64,000 nucleotides of DNA, from NCBI GenBank assembly GCA_027627225.1, contig CM051032.1, forward strand, positions 64,335,137-64,399,136, in the 5' to 3' direction. Below are positions 1 to 10,357 of the stretch, in pieces. The notes below the pieces were generated by a model. The model worked only from the letters and a program-made list of their open reading frames with translations. It was not told the origin of the DNA and made no database searches. Every line of letters begins with the position of its first letter. Within the stretch, counting starts at the first letter, position 1. The position numbers and the translations under genes were made by a program. Source of the DNA: Congeria kusceri (lineage: Eukaryota; Mollusca; Bivalvia; Myida; Dreissenidae).

Positions 1-390
1 ATTTTTCACCGAATCCATGTATTAAAAAAAACCATATGGTTCAATTTAGCGGATATATCTGTAGAGTGAAATCATTTCTTATAACTGTATGAACCATGTT
101 AACATATACATGAAGACATACTGATACTGGTTTTTGTTAATTTAAAATTCGGTTATAGTTATGTGTTAAAGCTTTATGTAAGAACATATTAATATTAATC
201 AGCTGTCACGTAGAATGAAGTTGGTCTCACGATATGGCTATGTTTGGCTTATTTACTCACTTTCTTTTTTAAAAGATTTATCGTATTTGTCAAAACATAC
301 TAGTCCGTTATTTGTCATAACATTTACGAAGCGTTAAAAGTGTATCGTCTCTTTTTTTGCAAACCTGTTTGGTTTTGTACAGTACAATTA

Positions 391-606
391 GGCCAAAAAA
401 AAGTTCCGTTTCTGGTCTCCTGCCCCCAAAAATAAGGGTCGGTAAGGCAGCGATTTTATTATATTTTTTTATGATGGGAGAATGGTTTATGTTGTACACG
501 GTAACAGTCTTTTTCAGTCTTTATTATTTTTGGACCAAAATATGCAGGGTCGGCAGCAAAAGTAAAGGGTCGGTCGGGAGACCAGAAACGGGAATTTTTT
601 TTGGGG
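391..606. mobile_element. Family E inverted-repeat element (MITE-like), copy 1
   Basis: The two ends are near-complementary over about 28 bp: 391-420 (CCAAAAAAAAGTTCCG then TTTCTGGTCTCC) against 577-606 (GGAGACCAGAAACGG then GAATTTTTTTTGG). Inside are AAGGGTCGGTAAGG and AGGGTCGGCAG motifs that recur in the other family E copies (about 23.5, 25.8, 26.5, 39.0, 41.8 and 49.2 kb). No transposase frame is present, so it is non-autonomous. A poly-G run (597-622) overlaps and follows the right end. The open frames here are shadows of the repeat. Confidence 0.75.
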
Positions 607-789
607 GGAGGGGGGGGGGGGGCCTTATAAGTGATTCGTGTCATTGTTTTACCTAAGTGATTCTTTTTAACTTTAAACTAAACTTTAAAAACAGTATGGA
701 CTTCAAAGTTATAAGCGACTGCTGTTTAAAATTCATCGGATTTCATAGGATTTATTTTTTTGGCAACCGTGAACTATTTGGTTTGAAGT

Positions 790-918
790 GTCTGAGTATG
801 TTTATGGTTATGCGTGTCTGAGTATGTTTATGGTTATGCGTGTCTGAGTATGTTTATGGTTATGCGTGTCTGAGTATGTTTATGGTTATGCGTGTCTGAG
901 TATGTTTATGGTTATGCG
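790..918. repeat. 26-bp minisatellite, five copies
   Basis: The 26-bp unit beginning GTCTGAGTATGTTTATGG starts at 790, 816, 842, 868 and 894 with essentially no divergence. That implies recent expansion or ongoing homogenisation. Confidence 0.95.
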
Positions 919-1331
919 AACATCGCAAGAATGAAGCAGTTAAAATGTAAATAAAAATATTTAACTTATATTATACTATATAAGTAAAAATTCGAAAAGT
1001 CCGAAATTGCACAAGTCATATACATGGTCTTCATAAAGGAACACATTCACAGTTGACAACTGACAATTTTCAACAACTGTGTCACAGATTCCAAAACGGA
1101 AAGTGCATTATATTATACACTGAAATAATTAATGACTTTTCACAAAAGCTGGGCTGAAAATATATTTGCAAAATATCAAACTATTTTTAATTGTAAAATA
1201 ATATTTAAGGGGAGAAAACCCCCATATGTTTTCAACACGGATGAGTCATTTAGAGTGACCACCCTTTGCCCTTTTTTTACCTCCTGTCGTCTGCAAGCAA
1301 TGTCAGAAATGAATGCATTTGAAATAAATGG

Positions 1332-1514
1332 CTAATCCAGGACGGCACTTTCCGCCTTCAGTGGATTTATGTTTTGAATATACTTCATTGAAACAGAAAA
1401 TACCATAAAAATGGAAAGTGCCGTCCTAGATTTATCTGTGTGGACTGCACAGGCTGATCCGGGACGACACTTTACGCACATGCAGTAAGCCCGGTTTTCC
1501 CACGACACGCCCCA
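1332..1514. mobile_element. Family A double-hairpin element, left-truncated
   Basis: This copy begins inside the element at the GGACGGCACTTTCCGCC segment and runs to the terminal CCACGACACGCCCC. Family A is built of two internal hairpins joined by a spacer (GTGGATTTATGTTT...GAAACAGAAAATACCAT), with outer ends that are also inverted repeats. The left hairpin and left end are missing. Open frames crossing it are artefacts. Confidence 0.85.
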
Positions 1515-1796
1515 TTTAGATACTTCTCTTCCTACTGTGTATAGAGATTTTATTCTTAAGTTATTGAGAAAGGAAATTGAACTCTTGAATTGAATTTTTT
1601 GTAATAAATACATTATATAACTATTTTCATTGAGATAAAAATCTGCGAAGATAAGTCCCTTTAAAAGGGTTTTATTCAAATAAGTTTGCATTTTTTGTAT
1701 GCCAGTAAGTGTCTTTACTTGATATATTTACATGTAAGCATTGGAACTCGTGTATAATAACAAGAAAATGATAAAAAAGAAAAGAAAAAAAAAGTT

Positions 1797-1872
1797 GCTT
1801 ACACCGGGATTCGAACCCCTGACCTCTGGATGCAAAGGTTATCGCCTTAATCACTCGGCCACTCCGATTATG
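1797..1872 (-). pseudogene. tRNA-like sequence (Ser/Leu-type head, degenerate)
   Basis: The minus strand has a good Pol III A box (TGGCCGAGTGATTAAGG, 1861-1845) and a perfect B box (GGTTCGAATCC, 1817-1807). A run of at least nine T follows, a possible Pol III terminator. The A box resembles tRNA-Ser or tRNA-Leu. The acceptor and anticodon stems do not pair convincingly, so I read it as a tRNA-derived promoter inside a repeat, not a working tRNA gene. Confidence 0.6.
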
Positions 1873-2037
1873 TATATTTTAACACTGAATTGTTTACTTT
1901 ATAATAATAGTGATCCACGTGTTGTCAACGATTTTAACGAGAATAACAGAATAATCACTCCAAATTATTATATCGTTGAGAGTTACAAACGCTTTATAAT
2001 TTTTATCAATTTCAATTTATGATTACTCATTTATAAT

Positions 2038-2320
2038 TAACGAAACGATATTTACAGTATATTTCCATGTCCGTAGTGATATTTCGCTCCTTTATATACA
2101 CTATTCTTTTTTTTGGAATCTGTGACCAAAAAAAAACAACAACACGATAATTGTCAAATCGTCAATCTGTGAATATAATTAACGAAACGATATTTACAGT
2201 CTATTTCCATGTCCGCAGTGTTATTTCGCTCCTTTATTTACACTATTATTTAATTTTTGGAATCTGTGACAAAAAAACAAACAAACATGAAAATTGTCAA
2301 ATCGTCAATCTGTGAACAGG
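2038..2320. repeat. 142-bp direct tandem duplication
   Basis: The block starting AACGAAACGATATTTACAG near 2040 is repeated 142 bp later at 2181. Both copies keep TTTCCATGTCCG, ATTTCGCTCCTTTAT and ATTGTCAAATCGTCAATCTG. Divergence is roughly 10 percent by eye. Confidence 0.85.
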
Positions 2321-2334
2321 CCTCTTTAAAATAG

Positions 2335-2913
2335 ACTTTCGAATCTAATTGTATTTAGCTACGCTAAGGACAGGTTCAGTTGTGTGCATTTCTTTTATTA
2401 TAGTAGATACTTGCGAATTTGCCAGTGTATGACTTACGAAAATATTGAAAAGATTCTACAGTAGGTCAAGTATAAAGCCAAAACGATGTATGTTTTTTGA
2501 ATTACAAGCTCATCTAGTTTGGTATTCAATCAACGGCAAAGGCGAATCATAATTATCTTATACTTCAGTGTAGAGCTTTGATAATATTATATTTATAAAT
2601 ATGACTGCAAAATTATATATTTTTGATACGAAATCCGGTACAATATGTTGTTTGCGTTGGTGTTTTCTTTTTAAGAACACTAATCAAATGCGATAAGTAT
2701 CCCATTCGTTACTACTTCAGAGACGGTCCCTATTTCCATAATTAATTAATCGTTTACTAATTACCGTATTTGTACAAGTATTCTTAGGTGTCTATTTTTC
2801 AATACACGCATACCATTCCGTGTAGGAGTTTTGAGTACTTGGTGCGCTTTTCTTTAATTCAATACGTATTTCTTATTCAACTTCGCGAAGGAGTTTCATA
2901 GCTGTTACATACA
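2335..2913. other. AT-rich intergenic sequence, no gene seen
   Basis: No splice-bounded open frame, tRNA, or repeat family recognised elsewhere in the window was found here. Confidence 0.6.
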
Positions 2914-3180
2914 TATGTGGCGCGTCGTGATAAAACCGGACTTAATGCATGTGCGTAAAGTGTTGTCCCGGATTAGCCTGTGCAGTCCGCACAGGCTAAT
3001 CCAGGACGGCACTTTCCGCCTACAGTGGATTTATGTTTAGAAAAGACTTCCTTGAAACAGAAAATACCATACAAGCGGAAAGTGCCGTCTTGGATTAGCA
3101 TGTGCGGACTGCACAGGCTAATCCGGGACGACACTTAACGCACATGCATTAAGACTGGTTTTCTCACGACGCGCCACATA
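2914..3180. mobile_element. Family A double-hairpin element, full length
   Basis: This is the best-preserved copy (267 bp). The ends form a perfect 17-bp terminal inverted repeat: TATGTGGCGCGTCGTGA at 2914-2930 and its complement at 3164-3180. Each half is itself a hairpin around GATTAGCCTGTGCAGTCCGC / GCACAGGCTAATCC, joined by a spacer with GTGGATTTATGTTTAG and GAAACAGAAAATACCAT. The whole unit could fold as a cruciform or double hairpin. No coding capacity. Confidence 0.93.
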
Positions 3181-3780
3181 TGGAGGTGGTGGTTCGTGCC
3201 TCTTACCTAAGGTCAAGGTTTCAGAAGATAAAAATTGCTTCGCAAATTATGTGCGAACAAGTTAATGTAATATTTACTCTAACACGCTTTGTCTGTTTTA
3301 TTTCCGCAACACGAATAAGATATTAATTTGTCGACGTGTGGCGACATCCTACATGAGTTATTGTGACAGCTTAACGTGTCCAGAGGTTTCTCGAGAGACT
3401 TGGTCTAATATTCATAAAGCTACTTAAGAAAATCTTAACTAAACTTAAGTAGAACTTAAACCGAAAAGGTTCTACATAATAAATATTTTATATTTGAAAT
3501 ACGGTAAAATAAGATGAACTGCTGGTTATTATCTATAAAATATAAACATTAACTTGAATAGAAACAGCCACAGAAAAAAGCAATTTTACGATTTAAAGAA
3601 ATTAATCTATGTTTTAATTAAGAACTCGTTGTCATAAGTCTCCTTAACAGAAAACTGATAAAGTTTCTTAAAATCATAATATATTATGCTGTTTCATTTC
3701 AAATTGAGTTTGTATTGAACAGCCTTGATTGTTAACAAAATCTACAAATGAATCTTAAAATTGTATAAATGAATTTTGTG
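3181..3780. other. AT-rich intergenic sequence, no gene seen
   Basis: No supported gene. The segment ACTTAAGNNNNTTTTATG-like near 3430-3520 weakly resembles 51850-52030 (shared TTGAAATACGGTAAAATAAGA), so an old dispersed repeat may be present. Confidence 0.5.
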
Positions 3781-4280
3781 TTTGTTTGTTTGTTTGGATT
3801 TTTCGCCGTTTTTAAACAGTATTTCAGTCATATCACGGCGGTCAGTTAACCTACTCACACTTTTCCTGGGCAAGCTTAGCCGATAGTCCCGGTTTACCAG
3901 TACTAAGTTTACATACCTATGCCAGTTACTGACAACTGCCCTACTTGAATCAGAGGTAGGGGCAGAATGGCCGTAGAAATAATTTCATGACCAATCACCA
4001 CACAAGTTATGTGGAGTTAGTCAGGCCCGACAGTATGAATGAAACAGAACATAAAATGTTATCTGAAAGTCTGTATGAATAACATTGCGCAAGTTTAGTA
4101 TGACAGACGTTTGATCTTGGCGGTCGTAGGTTTTAGTCCCGGCGAAGGCAAATCTTTTAATTACATTTTTTTCTTAATACAATATTTGTTTTTTTATTAG
4201 CCCAATTGTTTTTGTTCATGCAGTTAAGACATTTTTTTCAAAAATACGAAAATCTGTGAACAAGCCCCTTTAAATAAATA
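3780..4280. repeat. Dispersed repeat with a tRNA-like segment
   Basis: The stretch from CGCCGTTTTTAAACAG through TTACTGACAACTGCCC and TTGAATCAGAGGTAGGGG resembles, from memory, an abundant bivalve interspersed repeat. A tRNA-like segment lies at 4085-4150 (GCGCAAGTTTAGTATGACAG, then GTAGGTTTTAGTCCC, a weak B box). The right end ATCTGTGAACAAGCCCCTTT (4254-4273) is the inverted form of the head seen at 2334. The host family was not verified. Confidence 0.5.
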
Positions 4281-4867
4281 ACGTCTGTTACTTATTAAAT
4301 GACATCAGTACTAAAATTTATTTTGAGGATTATATAAAAATATAAATGAGTTCATTTAGCAAACATACACAGTATAATTATTAAATTTTAACACTTAATT
4401 ATTTTTGTAGAATTTCCTTAAGATGATTTGTAAAACCTGACCCGGAGCTCTGGTTTTGACGTCACAAACCAGGTTCCGGATTACATTGTTGGAAGATTAA
4501 TCGGCCAGTCCATTAAATAAATATTTACTTTTCCAATGCGCAACACAATATGATTGTAATGATTGAAGTTTGTATTATTTTCTTTGTGTTGCTGTTTGCT
4601 GTTAGGGAATGGGACACTTGTATGCGATATAATAATTATGATATTATGTGGTTATTTAAGAGGAGTGTCGCCGAGTTGTTCATAGTTATTTAGAGTATTC
4701 GCTGTTGAAGTGTAATCTTTTTATGGATATATTCACAATTGATATTTTTAATATGTAAGTATCATACTTAAATATTTTTAACTGCCGTGATTTATACAAA
4801 TATAGATATTTTTTCTTTGTGTTATTAACACTTTTTGTTTCCATCTTTAAAAAAAAATAAAAAATTA

Positions 4868-5150
4868 TATAGAGGATATTTTTTCATTTCGGTGTAATAT
4901 CGTATTTTATTTCACGCGTGTTCATAGAAAATGAAAATATCTACTTTCTATGATCACAAGTGAAATAAAATACGATCTTACATTGAAATCAACAAATTTT
5001 CTTTTTATTTAATGCTTTTTTTCCACCGTGTTATTTTTACATTACAATTGCTGTCTAATTGGGTTAAATCGGAAAATAATGACGTCATTTCACAATGTTG
5101 AGTCCGGCATCGTTGACGGTCCGTTTCATTTACTGTGTGACATCGGGAAC
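4868..5150 (+). mobile_element. Family D element (palindromic, CRE-containing)
   Basis: It opens GAGGATATTTTTTCATTTCGGTG and has long internal complementary arms: ATCGTATTTTATTTCAC at 4899-4915 pairs with GTGAAATAAAATACGAT near 4960-4976. It continues with ATAATGACGTCATTTCACA and GACGGTCCGTTTCATTTACT, also found at 48.7 kb and inverted at 37.9 kb. No open frame of family size. Confidence 0.75.
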
Positions 5151-5157
5151 CAACGTG

Positions 5158-5196
5158 AAACAGTGAAAATTACCAGAGTGGTAATTTTCACTGTTT
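5158..5196. repeat. Perfect 18-bp hairpin
   Basis: AAACAGTGAAAATTACCA (5158-5175) pairs without mismatch with 5179-5196 across a GAG loop. It abuts the family D element and may be its modified terminus. Confidence 0.9.
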
Positions 5197-5259
5197 TAAA
5201 ACAGTATATTACCAATTGTATTTCACTTCACTGATATTTCTCTATAAATCACTGAATTA

Positions 5260-5457
5260 GGCGTGTCGTGAGAAAACCGGGCTTAATGCATGTGCGTAAA
5301 GTGTCGTCCTGAATTAGCCTGTGCACAGGCTAATCCAGGACGACACTTTCCGCTTTTATGGTATTTTCTGTTTCAAGGAAGTCTCTTGTAAACATAAATC
5401 CACTGTAGGCGGAAAGTGTCGTTTGGGATAAGCCTGTGCGGACTGCACACGCCTCAA
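5260..5457. mobile_element. Family A element with internal and right-side deletions
   Basis: The left end GGCGTGTCGTGAGAAAACCGG is intact. The left hairpin has lost its loop (GCCTGTGCACAGGC). The right half stops at GCGGACTGCACA and jumps straight to the outermost ACGCCTCAAAT, deleting most of the right arm. Confidence 0.85.
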
Positions 5458-5929
5458 ATTATGTTGAAAAGATAAATGTTCATGGTAATTAAATACATTA
5501 GTTGAAGTAAGTATCTATCACTTAAGTAATTAGTTTAAAACATGCAAATATTTCTCTAAATCATTTTAAAAGTTGGTGTTTCTCATGCCTTCTCGTAACC
5601 TACACTCGTATGACATTTGTACGCTTCCGTAGATCATGATACATACACTTAACATCGTATTTGTATTTTAGTTTAAACGTTATTACCGTTTTGTTGAATA
5701 TATTTCATGAGCATTCTTTGGGGAAAATAATTACATTGTTATACGGGTATACAATGTTAAACAATAATTATCGTGACCCTTTTAACGTGTCTTTGTATGT
5801 TGTAAATGTAAAAAAAATTCACTGGATCAATGTAAATATGAAAGTGAGAATCTTTATAAACATGGACGATTCGATACAGGTAAATCAGGGTAAATCAAAG
5901 CGTTCTAATCGATAGCATGCACGTTTGAA

Positions 5930-6310
5930 GGCATACAGATTCCCATATTATCAGTAAATGTATTATCCCTTCATTATCAACTAAATTTAATTCTAGCATG
6001 ATACTCGCTGATTTTCCTATAGACCAAGTACAAAATTATCGTTGTTAAACTCCCCAATAAACAACGCAAAAAGTAGTCCAGATTCTGAGCGGAGCATAGT
6101 AAAATGTAGTTCTCATTACAATTGCAAAATATTTGTCAGATCGTGTTAGAATCGAAATAATTTTCGCTTTATCGTTGTTTTTCGGCCAATAAACAACTCT
6201 GTGTCGTTCTGATGCTATTAAACCACTCAGGTTAATGCCCTCGTGGTTTAATTCCTACGCATCAGAACTTCTAATCGTTGTTTATTGGCCGATAAACAAA
6301 GATACATAGA
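5930..6310 (-). mobile_element. Family G dispersed element
   Basis: On the minus strand this matches 50425-50640 (plus) through GCATCAGAACGAC, CAATAAACAAC, ATTATTTCGATTCTAACA, TTTTGTACTTGGTCTATAG and TCATGCTAGAATTAAAT. A partial copy is at 42225-42365. It contains an internal hairpin, CGTTCTGATGCTATTAAACC with GTGGTTTAATTCCTACGCATCAG (about 6203-6270). No intact protein is seen in this copy. Confidence 0.7.
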
Positions 6311-6359
6311 AATAATTTCTTAAATCGACTTTATAATTATTTTATACATCTATAATTAG

Positions 6360-7110
6360 GGAACTTCGGGGGCATATAGTAATCGCATCGTCCGTCCGTC
6401 TGTCCGTCTGTCCATCCGTCCATCTGTCCGTCTGTCCATCCGTCCATCTGTCCGTCTGTCCGTCCATCCGCCACGCTTCTTGTGCGGAGCATAACTCCAT
6501 TAGTATTGAAGGGATTCAAATGAAACTTCATATAATGATAGAGGACAATGAGAGAAGTGTAGAGCACAAGGACCATAACCCTTTCTTCAATATTAGCAGA
6601 GTTATTGCTTTGTTGAATTTTCTTGTGCAGAGCATAACTCCATTAGTATTGAAGGGATTCAAATCAAACTTATATAATGATAGAGGACAATGAGAGGAAG
6701 TGCAGAGTACAAGGACCACGGCTATTTCTTCAATATTTACGGAGTAATTGCTCTTTGTTTATTTTATTTTTTGCAGAGCATAACTCCATTAGTATTGAAG
6801 GGATTTTAAATAAAACCAAATATATTGATAGAGGACATTGAAAGGAAGTGCAGAGTACAAGGACCACAACTCTTTCTTCAATATTTATGGAGTTATTGCC
6901 CTTCAGTTAATTTTCTAGTGCAGTGGATAACTCCATTAGTATTAAAGTGATTTAAAATAAAACCCCATATATTGATAGAGGATATTGAGAGGAAGTGCAG
7001 AGTACAAGGACCATAACTCTTTTTGTAGGAAGCGTCATTTTTACTAACATGTAACTGACATTGTGTTGCCTTCCTCTGACAAGCATATGCTTCGGGGGCA
7101 TACGTCACAT
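6360..7110. repeat. 146-bp tandem repeat array, four copies
   Basis: ATAACTCCATTAGTATTGAA recurs at about 6491, 6634, 6780 and 6927. Each copy continues through GATAGAGGACA and GAAGTGCAGAGTACAAGGACC. Both ends carry CTTCGGGGGCATA (about 6364 and 7091). A GTCCGTCTGTCCATCC microsatellite (6389-6470) sits at the left. A short inverted fragment is found at 7840-7885, next to the Penelope-like element. The DGWTDGQ-type open frame is the microsatellite read backwards. Confidence 0.85.
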
Positions 7111-7124
7111 CCTGTGACGAGCCT

Positions 7125-7885
7125 TGTTTAATTTATCTACACACTCATAATTCTTTTAACTCAATTTTCTAATTGTTCTATCTTTATTTCGTACATGTAA
7201 TTGTATCCTAATTTTGAAGGGTAGTGTCTCGCTAACAGAACTTTATTTTTAATTTATATGTGTCACAAGTGGCAGATATATGCTTTATAGGTAATGAGTG
7301 ATAAGGAAAAAGTTTAAATTGTATCTACATGCTGTATTTTAGATGTATACGACTTTCATCGAACTCTTTGTGGATTCTGACGGCCAGGTGTGTAACAATT
7401 TATCCAAACTCAACTGCGGACATATTAGATGTATCAACACACTGCAATTAATGTCGTATTTACCCACATTTTTATTGCAAATATATCGTTTCAATGACGT
7501 AAATATATCTTTCATAAATGAACAATTAACTTGTTTAAATAAATCTGACAACTTTCTGGCAAGCATGTTTAAACTGTTAAAATCAGGTTTATACTACAGA
7601 TATGACATTGTTATGCTAATATAATTATTAAGGTTCTATGAAACGAGCTACAAAATATGAGACCAAAGTTATGCAAAAGGCGAGCCATTTATTTCTATGG
7701 TCGACAGTAAATAGTGTCTATTTACCAAGTAATGTATTATCAAGAAATTGGTATTAACGCAATGACGTACATATATTCTTTAGGCGAACCCTTTCTAAGT
7801 GTTATAAAAAAAATAAAAAAATAAAAGAATTGTTATTTAAGAAGGTTCTTGTACTCTGTACTTCCTCTCAACATCCTCTATATTT
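7125..7885. other. Intergenic, no gene seen
   Basis: Only overlapping chance frames are present. The last 45 bases (7840-7885) are an inverted fragment of the 146-bp repeat to the left, immediately before the retroelement body. Confidence 0.55.
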
Positions 7886-7890
7886 TATTT

Positions 7891-9135
7891 CTTGAAAATA
7901 ACTGCTTTGATTTTAACAATCAGAGTTATTTACAAACTATGGGTACAGCCATGGGTAGCCCTATGGCGCTTTTATGCCTCACTTTTTATGGAAAAATTAG
8001 AAGAAGATTTTCTTAGTAATGTGCCTCTAAAACCCGATATTTGGCTTAGATTTTTAGATGACATTTTTATGATATGGAATAGTTCTTTAGAAGACCTTAA
8101 TACTTTTATAGATGCTTTAACTAAAGTCCATCCTACTATAAAATTTACCTATTGTATATCTCAAAAGTCTTCGGCTTTCCTCGATGTATCTATATCTAAA
8201 AGTGAATCTGAAACTGTTATAACAGATATATTTTGTAAACCTACTAGTATGCATTTATACTTAGATTTTACATCATCTCACCCCATGTCTTGTAAACGGG
8301 GTATACCATATAGTCAGGCTAAAAGCTACAGACATATTATCTCCGATGATGGTGTATTTAATCAGTCTTTAGCTAGTCTACAAACATATTTCGAAAATAG
8401 AAATTATCCTAAAAATGTAACAGCAGATGGATTTGCAAAAGTGAAAAATATGTCGCAGGATAGCGCATTGCGTGTGACGCAGAAAAGTACTAATTCAGTG
8501 ATACCATTTACTGTATGTTTCAACACATCACTGTCTTATATTGCTGATATTATACACAAATACTGGGATCTATTACGGTTATCTGACAAAGATAGTGTAA
8601 AGTCTTTACATTCTTTTAAGCCTATTTTGGCCTATAAACGACCTAAGAATATACAAAACAGTCTTGTTAGATGTTCAGTGTATAACAGTACCAAATGACA
8701 TTCATCGGGTAAATGTAAACGACGAAGATGTACTCATTGTGATAATATCAACATACGTTTTCAATTCAATAGTAGCGTTTCTGGTTTAACATATGATTTG
8801 CACAATGATGTATATTGTACTTCACGTGATGTTATAGATCTTATTACATGTAAAAAATGTAATAAACAATATGTCGGAAAAAACGATCAAAACGTTTCCC
8901 GCAGAATGAATAATCATAGATTTGATATAAGAAACTGTCAATAAATCCTGTATCACATGTTGCAACCCATTTTGGGTCTCTAGACAATAATTGTACACTG
9001 TCAGATTTCTCTTTTGTTCCAATAGATGTTGTTCATAATAATCTAGACCGTTTATGTAAAGAAACGTTTTGGATACATAAATTAAAGACAATGCTTCCTA
9101 ACGGTCTTAATAACAAAGTGCTGTACGATATATAA
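7891..9135 (+). pseudogene. Penelope-like reverse transcriptase / GIY-YIG endonuclease, broken
   Basis: The longest open block (7892-8698, 268 codons) carries the RT catalytic motif RFLDDIFMIW (residues 53-62, aspartates at 56-57). It is followed by AFLDVSI and the family-typical block YSQAKSYRHI. An upstream stretch (7891-7968) encoding TMGTAMGSPMA is in another frame, so a frameshift lies near 7967-7972. A TGA at 8696 interrupts the linker. The same frame resumes with a CxxC-type segment and DLITCKKCNKQYVG, the start of the GIY-YIG domain, then stops at 8941. A further shifted block carries the conserved KETFWIHKL. Family members use RT and GIY-YIG for target-primed insertion. With at least two frameshifts and two stops this copy is dead. 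A GIY-YIG Penelope lineage is the best fit; other retroelement classes lack this pair of domains. Confidence 0.9.
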
Positions 9136-9380
9136 TACGTTCGCATACTTGACATATATTCGATGTTTGCCTATTACTATGTTTTTTTATTGTATTGTAA
9201 TTAATAGGCTGACGAATCAACTGTGATCCATCATTTTATACTATCATGATTATGTGTTCTATATATGTCAGCATAATGCTATTTTACACTTCTTACAGGT
9301 CATCATTTTTCCGCCAAATGACGTAACGTCACTGTATGACGTCGACGTCACTTCCTTTGTTTATGTTTATTATTTTTATT

Positions 9381-9415
9381 ACTACTAATGAAGGCATCAT
9401 GCCGAAACGTTTAGT
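9381..9415 (+). ncRNA. Hammerhead ribozyme-like motif in the Penelope 3' UTR
   Basis: The order fits a type I hammerhead: stem I strand ACTA (9381-9384), core CTAATGA (9385-9391), short stem-loop II GGC-ATCAT-GCC (9393-9403), core GAAAC (9404-9408), GTT (9409-9411), and stem I partner TAGT (9412-9415). Cleavage would fall after 9411. Stem III is minimal (AC/GT), as reported for the minimal hammerheads of Penelope-like elements, which act better as dimers. Two departures are visible: core G5 is A, and an extra A (9392) precedes stem II. Activity of this copy is doubtful; descent from a ribozyme is likely. Confidence 0.6.
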
Positions 9416-9519
9416 GTATTAAAATTAAATAAACACACGTGTTTGTGCGATAATTATTATTATTCTAAGTGTTATAGACATTCTATCCATGGAACTGTAT
9501 GTACATTTAAACATGAGAA

Positions 9520-10145
9520 TCAGAACTGCATGAGAATTAGATCTGAATGAGAATTAGATCTGAATGAGAATTAGAACTGAATGAGAATTAGATCTGAATG
9601 AGAATTAGATCTGAATGAGAATTAGAACTGAATTAGAATTATAACTGAATGAGATTTAGAACTGAATGAGAATTAGATCTGAATGAGAATTAGAGCTGAA
9701 TGAGAATTAGATCTGAATGAGAATTAGAACTGAATGAGAATTAGATCTGAATGAGAATTAGATCTGAATGAGAATTAGAACTGAATTAGAATTAGAACTG
9801 AATGAGATTTAGAACTTAATGAGAATTAGATCTGAATGAGAATTAGAGCTGAATGAGAATTAGATCTGAATGAGAATTAGAACTGAATGAGAAGTAGCAC
9901 TAAAAGAGATTAAGAATTGAATAAGAATAACAACTTAATGGGAAATCGAACTGAATGAGAATCAGAACTGAATGAGTATTACATCTGAAAATTGGAACTG
10001 AATGAAAATAAGAACTGAATAAGAATTACAACTAAATGGGAATTCGAACTGAACGAGAATTAGAACTTGCTGAAAATTAGATCTGAATGGAAATTAGAAC
10101 TGATTGAAAATTAAAACTTAATGAAAATTAGAACTAAAATAGAAT
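9520..10145. repeat. 17-bp minisatellite, about 36 copies
   Basis: The unit is TGAATGAGAATTAGAAC/ATC with exact 17-bp spacing over 9544-9890, then increasingly degenerate to the right. Alternation of GAACTG and GATCTG variants gives a higher-order pattern. No coding signal. Confidence 0.93.
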
Positions 10146-10357
10146 GAAAGTAAATACACATCTTAATTTCATGTAGTTATATTTCTTATGCAGTTATAAT
10201 ATTAATGCACTTCTTACGGAGTGGCATTGTCTTGACTTTGTTAAATGACGCATGGGTGTACGGATATGCTCGTATATGTATAGCTTGTCATTGCAGTAGT
10301 TGTCAAATGACTTATTTCATCGTGTTCGAGCAATGATAAAATTAAACCACTTGTATG

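Larger units (their letters stand above)
1741..2334 (-). repeat. Composite dispersed repeat with an embedded tRNA-like unit
   Basis: On the minus strand the repeat starts near 2334 with TTTTAAAGAGGCCTGTTCACAG. It crosses a tandemly duplicated AT-rich body (2038-2320) and reaches a tRNA-like segment (1872-1797) followed by a T-run. A similar head motif occurs near 4250-4276 (minus) and 34598-34622 (plus). The arrangement of head, body, tRNA-like unit and T-run matches repeats I recall from bivalve genomes. It is not coding. Confidence 0.55.
7887..9460 (+). mobile_element. Penelope-like retroelement, 5'-truncated
   Basis: The remains run from the central part of the reverse transcriptase through the GIY-YIG endonuclease into a 3' UTR with a hammerhead-like motif (9381-9415). 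They end in an AT-rich tract (AATAATTATTATTATTC, near 9451). The N-terminal part of the polymerase and any upstream LTR-like repeat are absent, typical of 5' truncation. The left junction abuts an inverted piece of an unrelated tandem repeat. The 3' UTR also has several TGACGTCA-like sites (9323-9352). Confidence 0.9.

Noticed and set aside
357..656. Open frames of 60-99 codons across the family E element and poly-G run
   Set aside because: They read through an inverted repeat and a homopolymer; overlapping frames exist on both strands.
1332..1691. 119-codon minus frame; similar GGKCRPGLACAD / KVSSRISLWSPHRL peptides near 17.0, 33.3, 42.7 and 48.2 kb
   Set aside because: The recurring peptide is the translation of the family A element, not a protein family.
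1797..1872. Functional tRNA gene
   Set aside because: A and B boxes and a T-run are present, but acceptor and anticodon stems do not pair, and it sits in a dispersed repeat.
6337..6576. DGWTDGQMDG repeat peptide
   Set aside because: Translation of the GTCCGTCTGTCC microsatellite.
9520..10145. Possible CRISPR-like array
   Set aside because: The 17-bp units are directly tandem with no unique spacers, in a eukaryotic context. The same applies to the 44-bp, 22-bp and 26-bp arrays.
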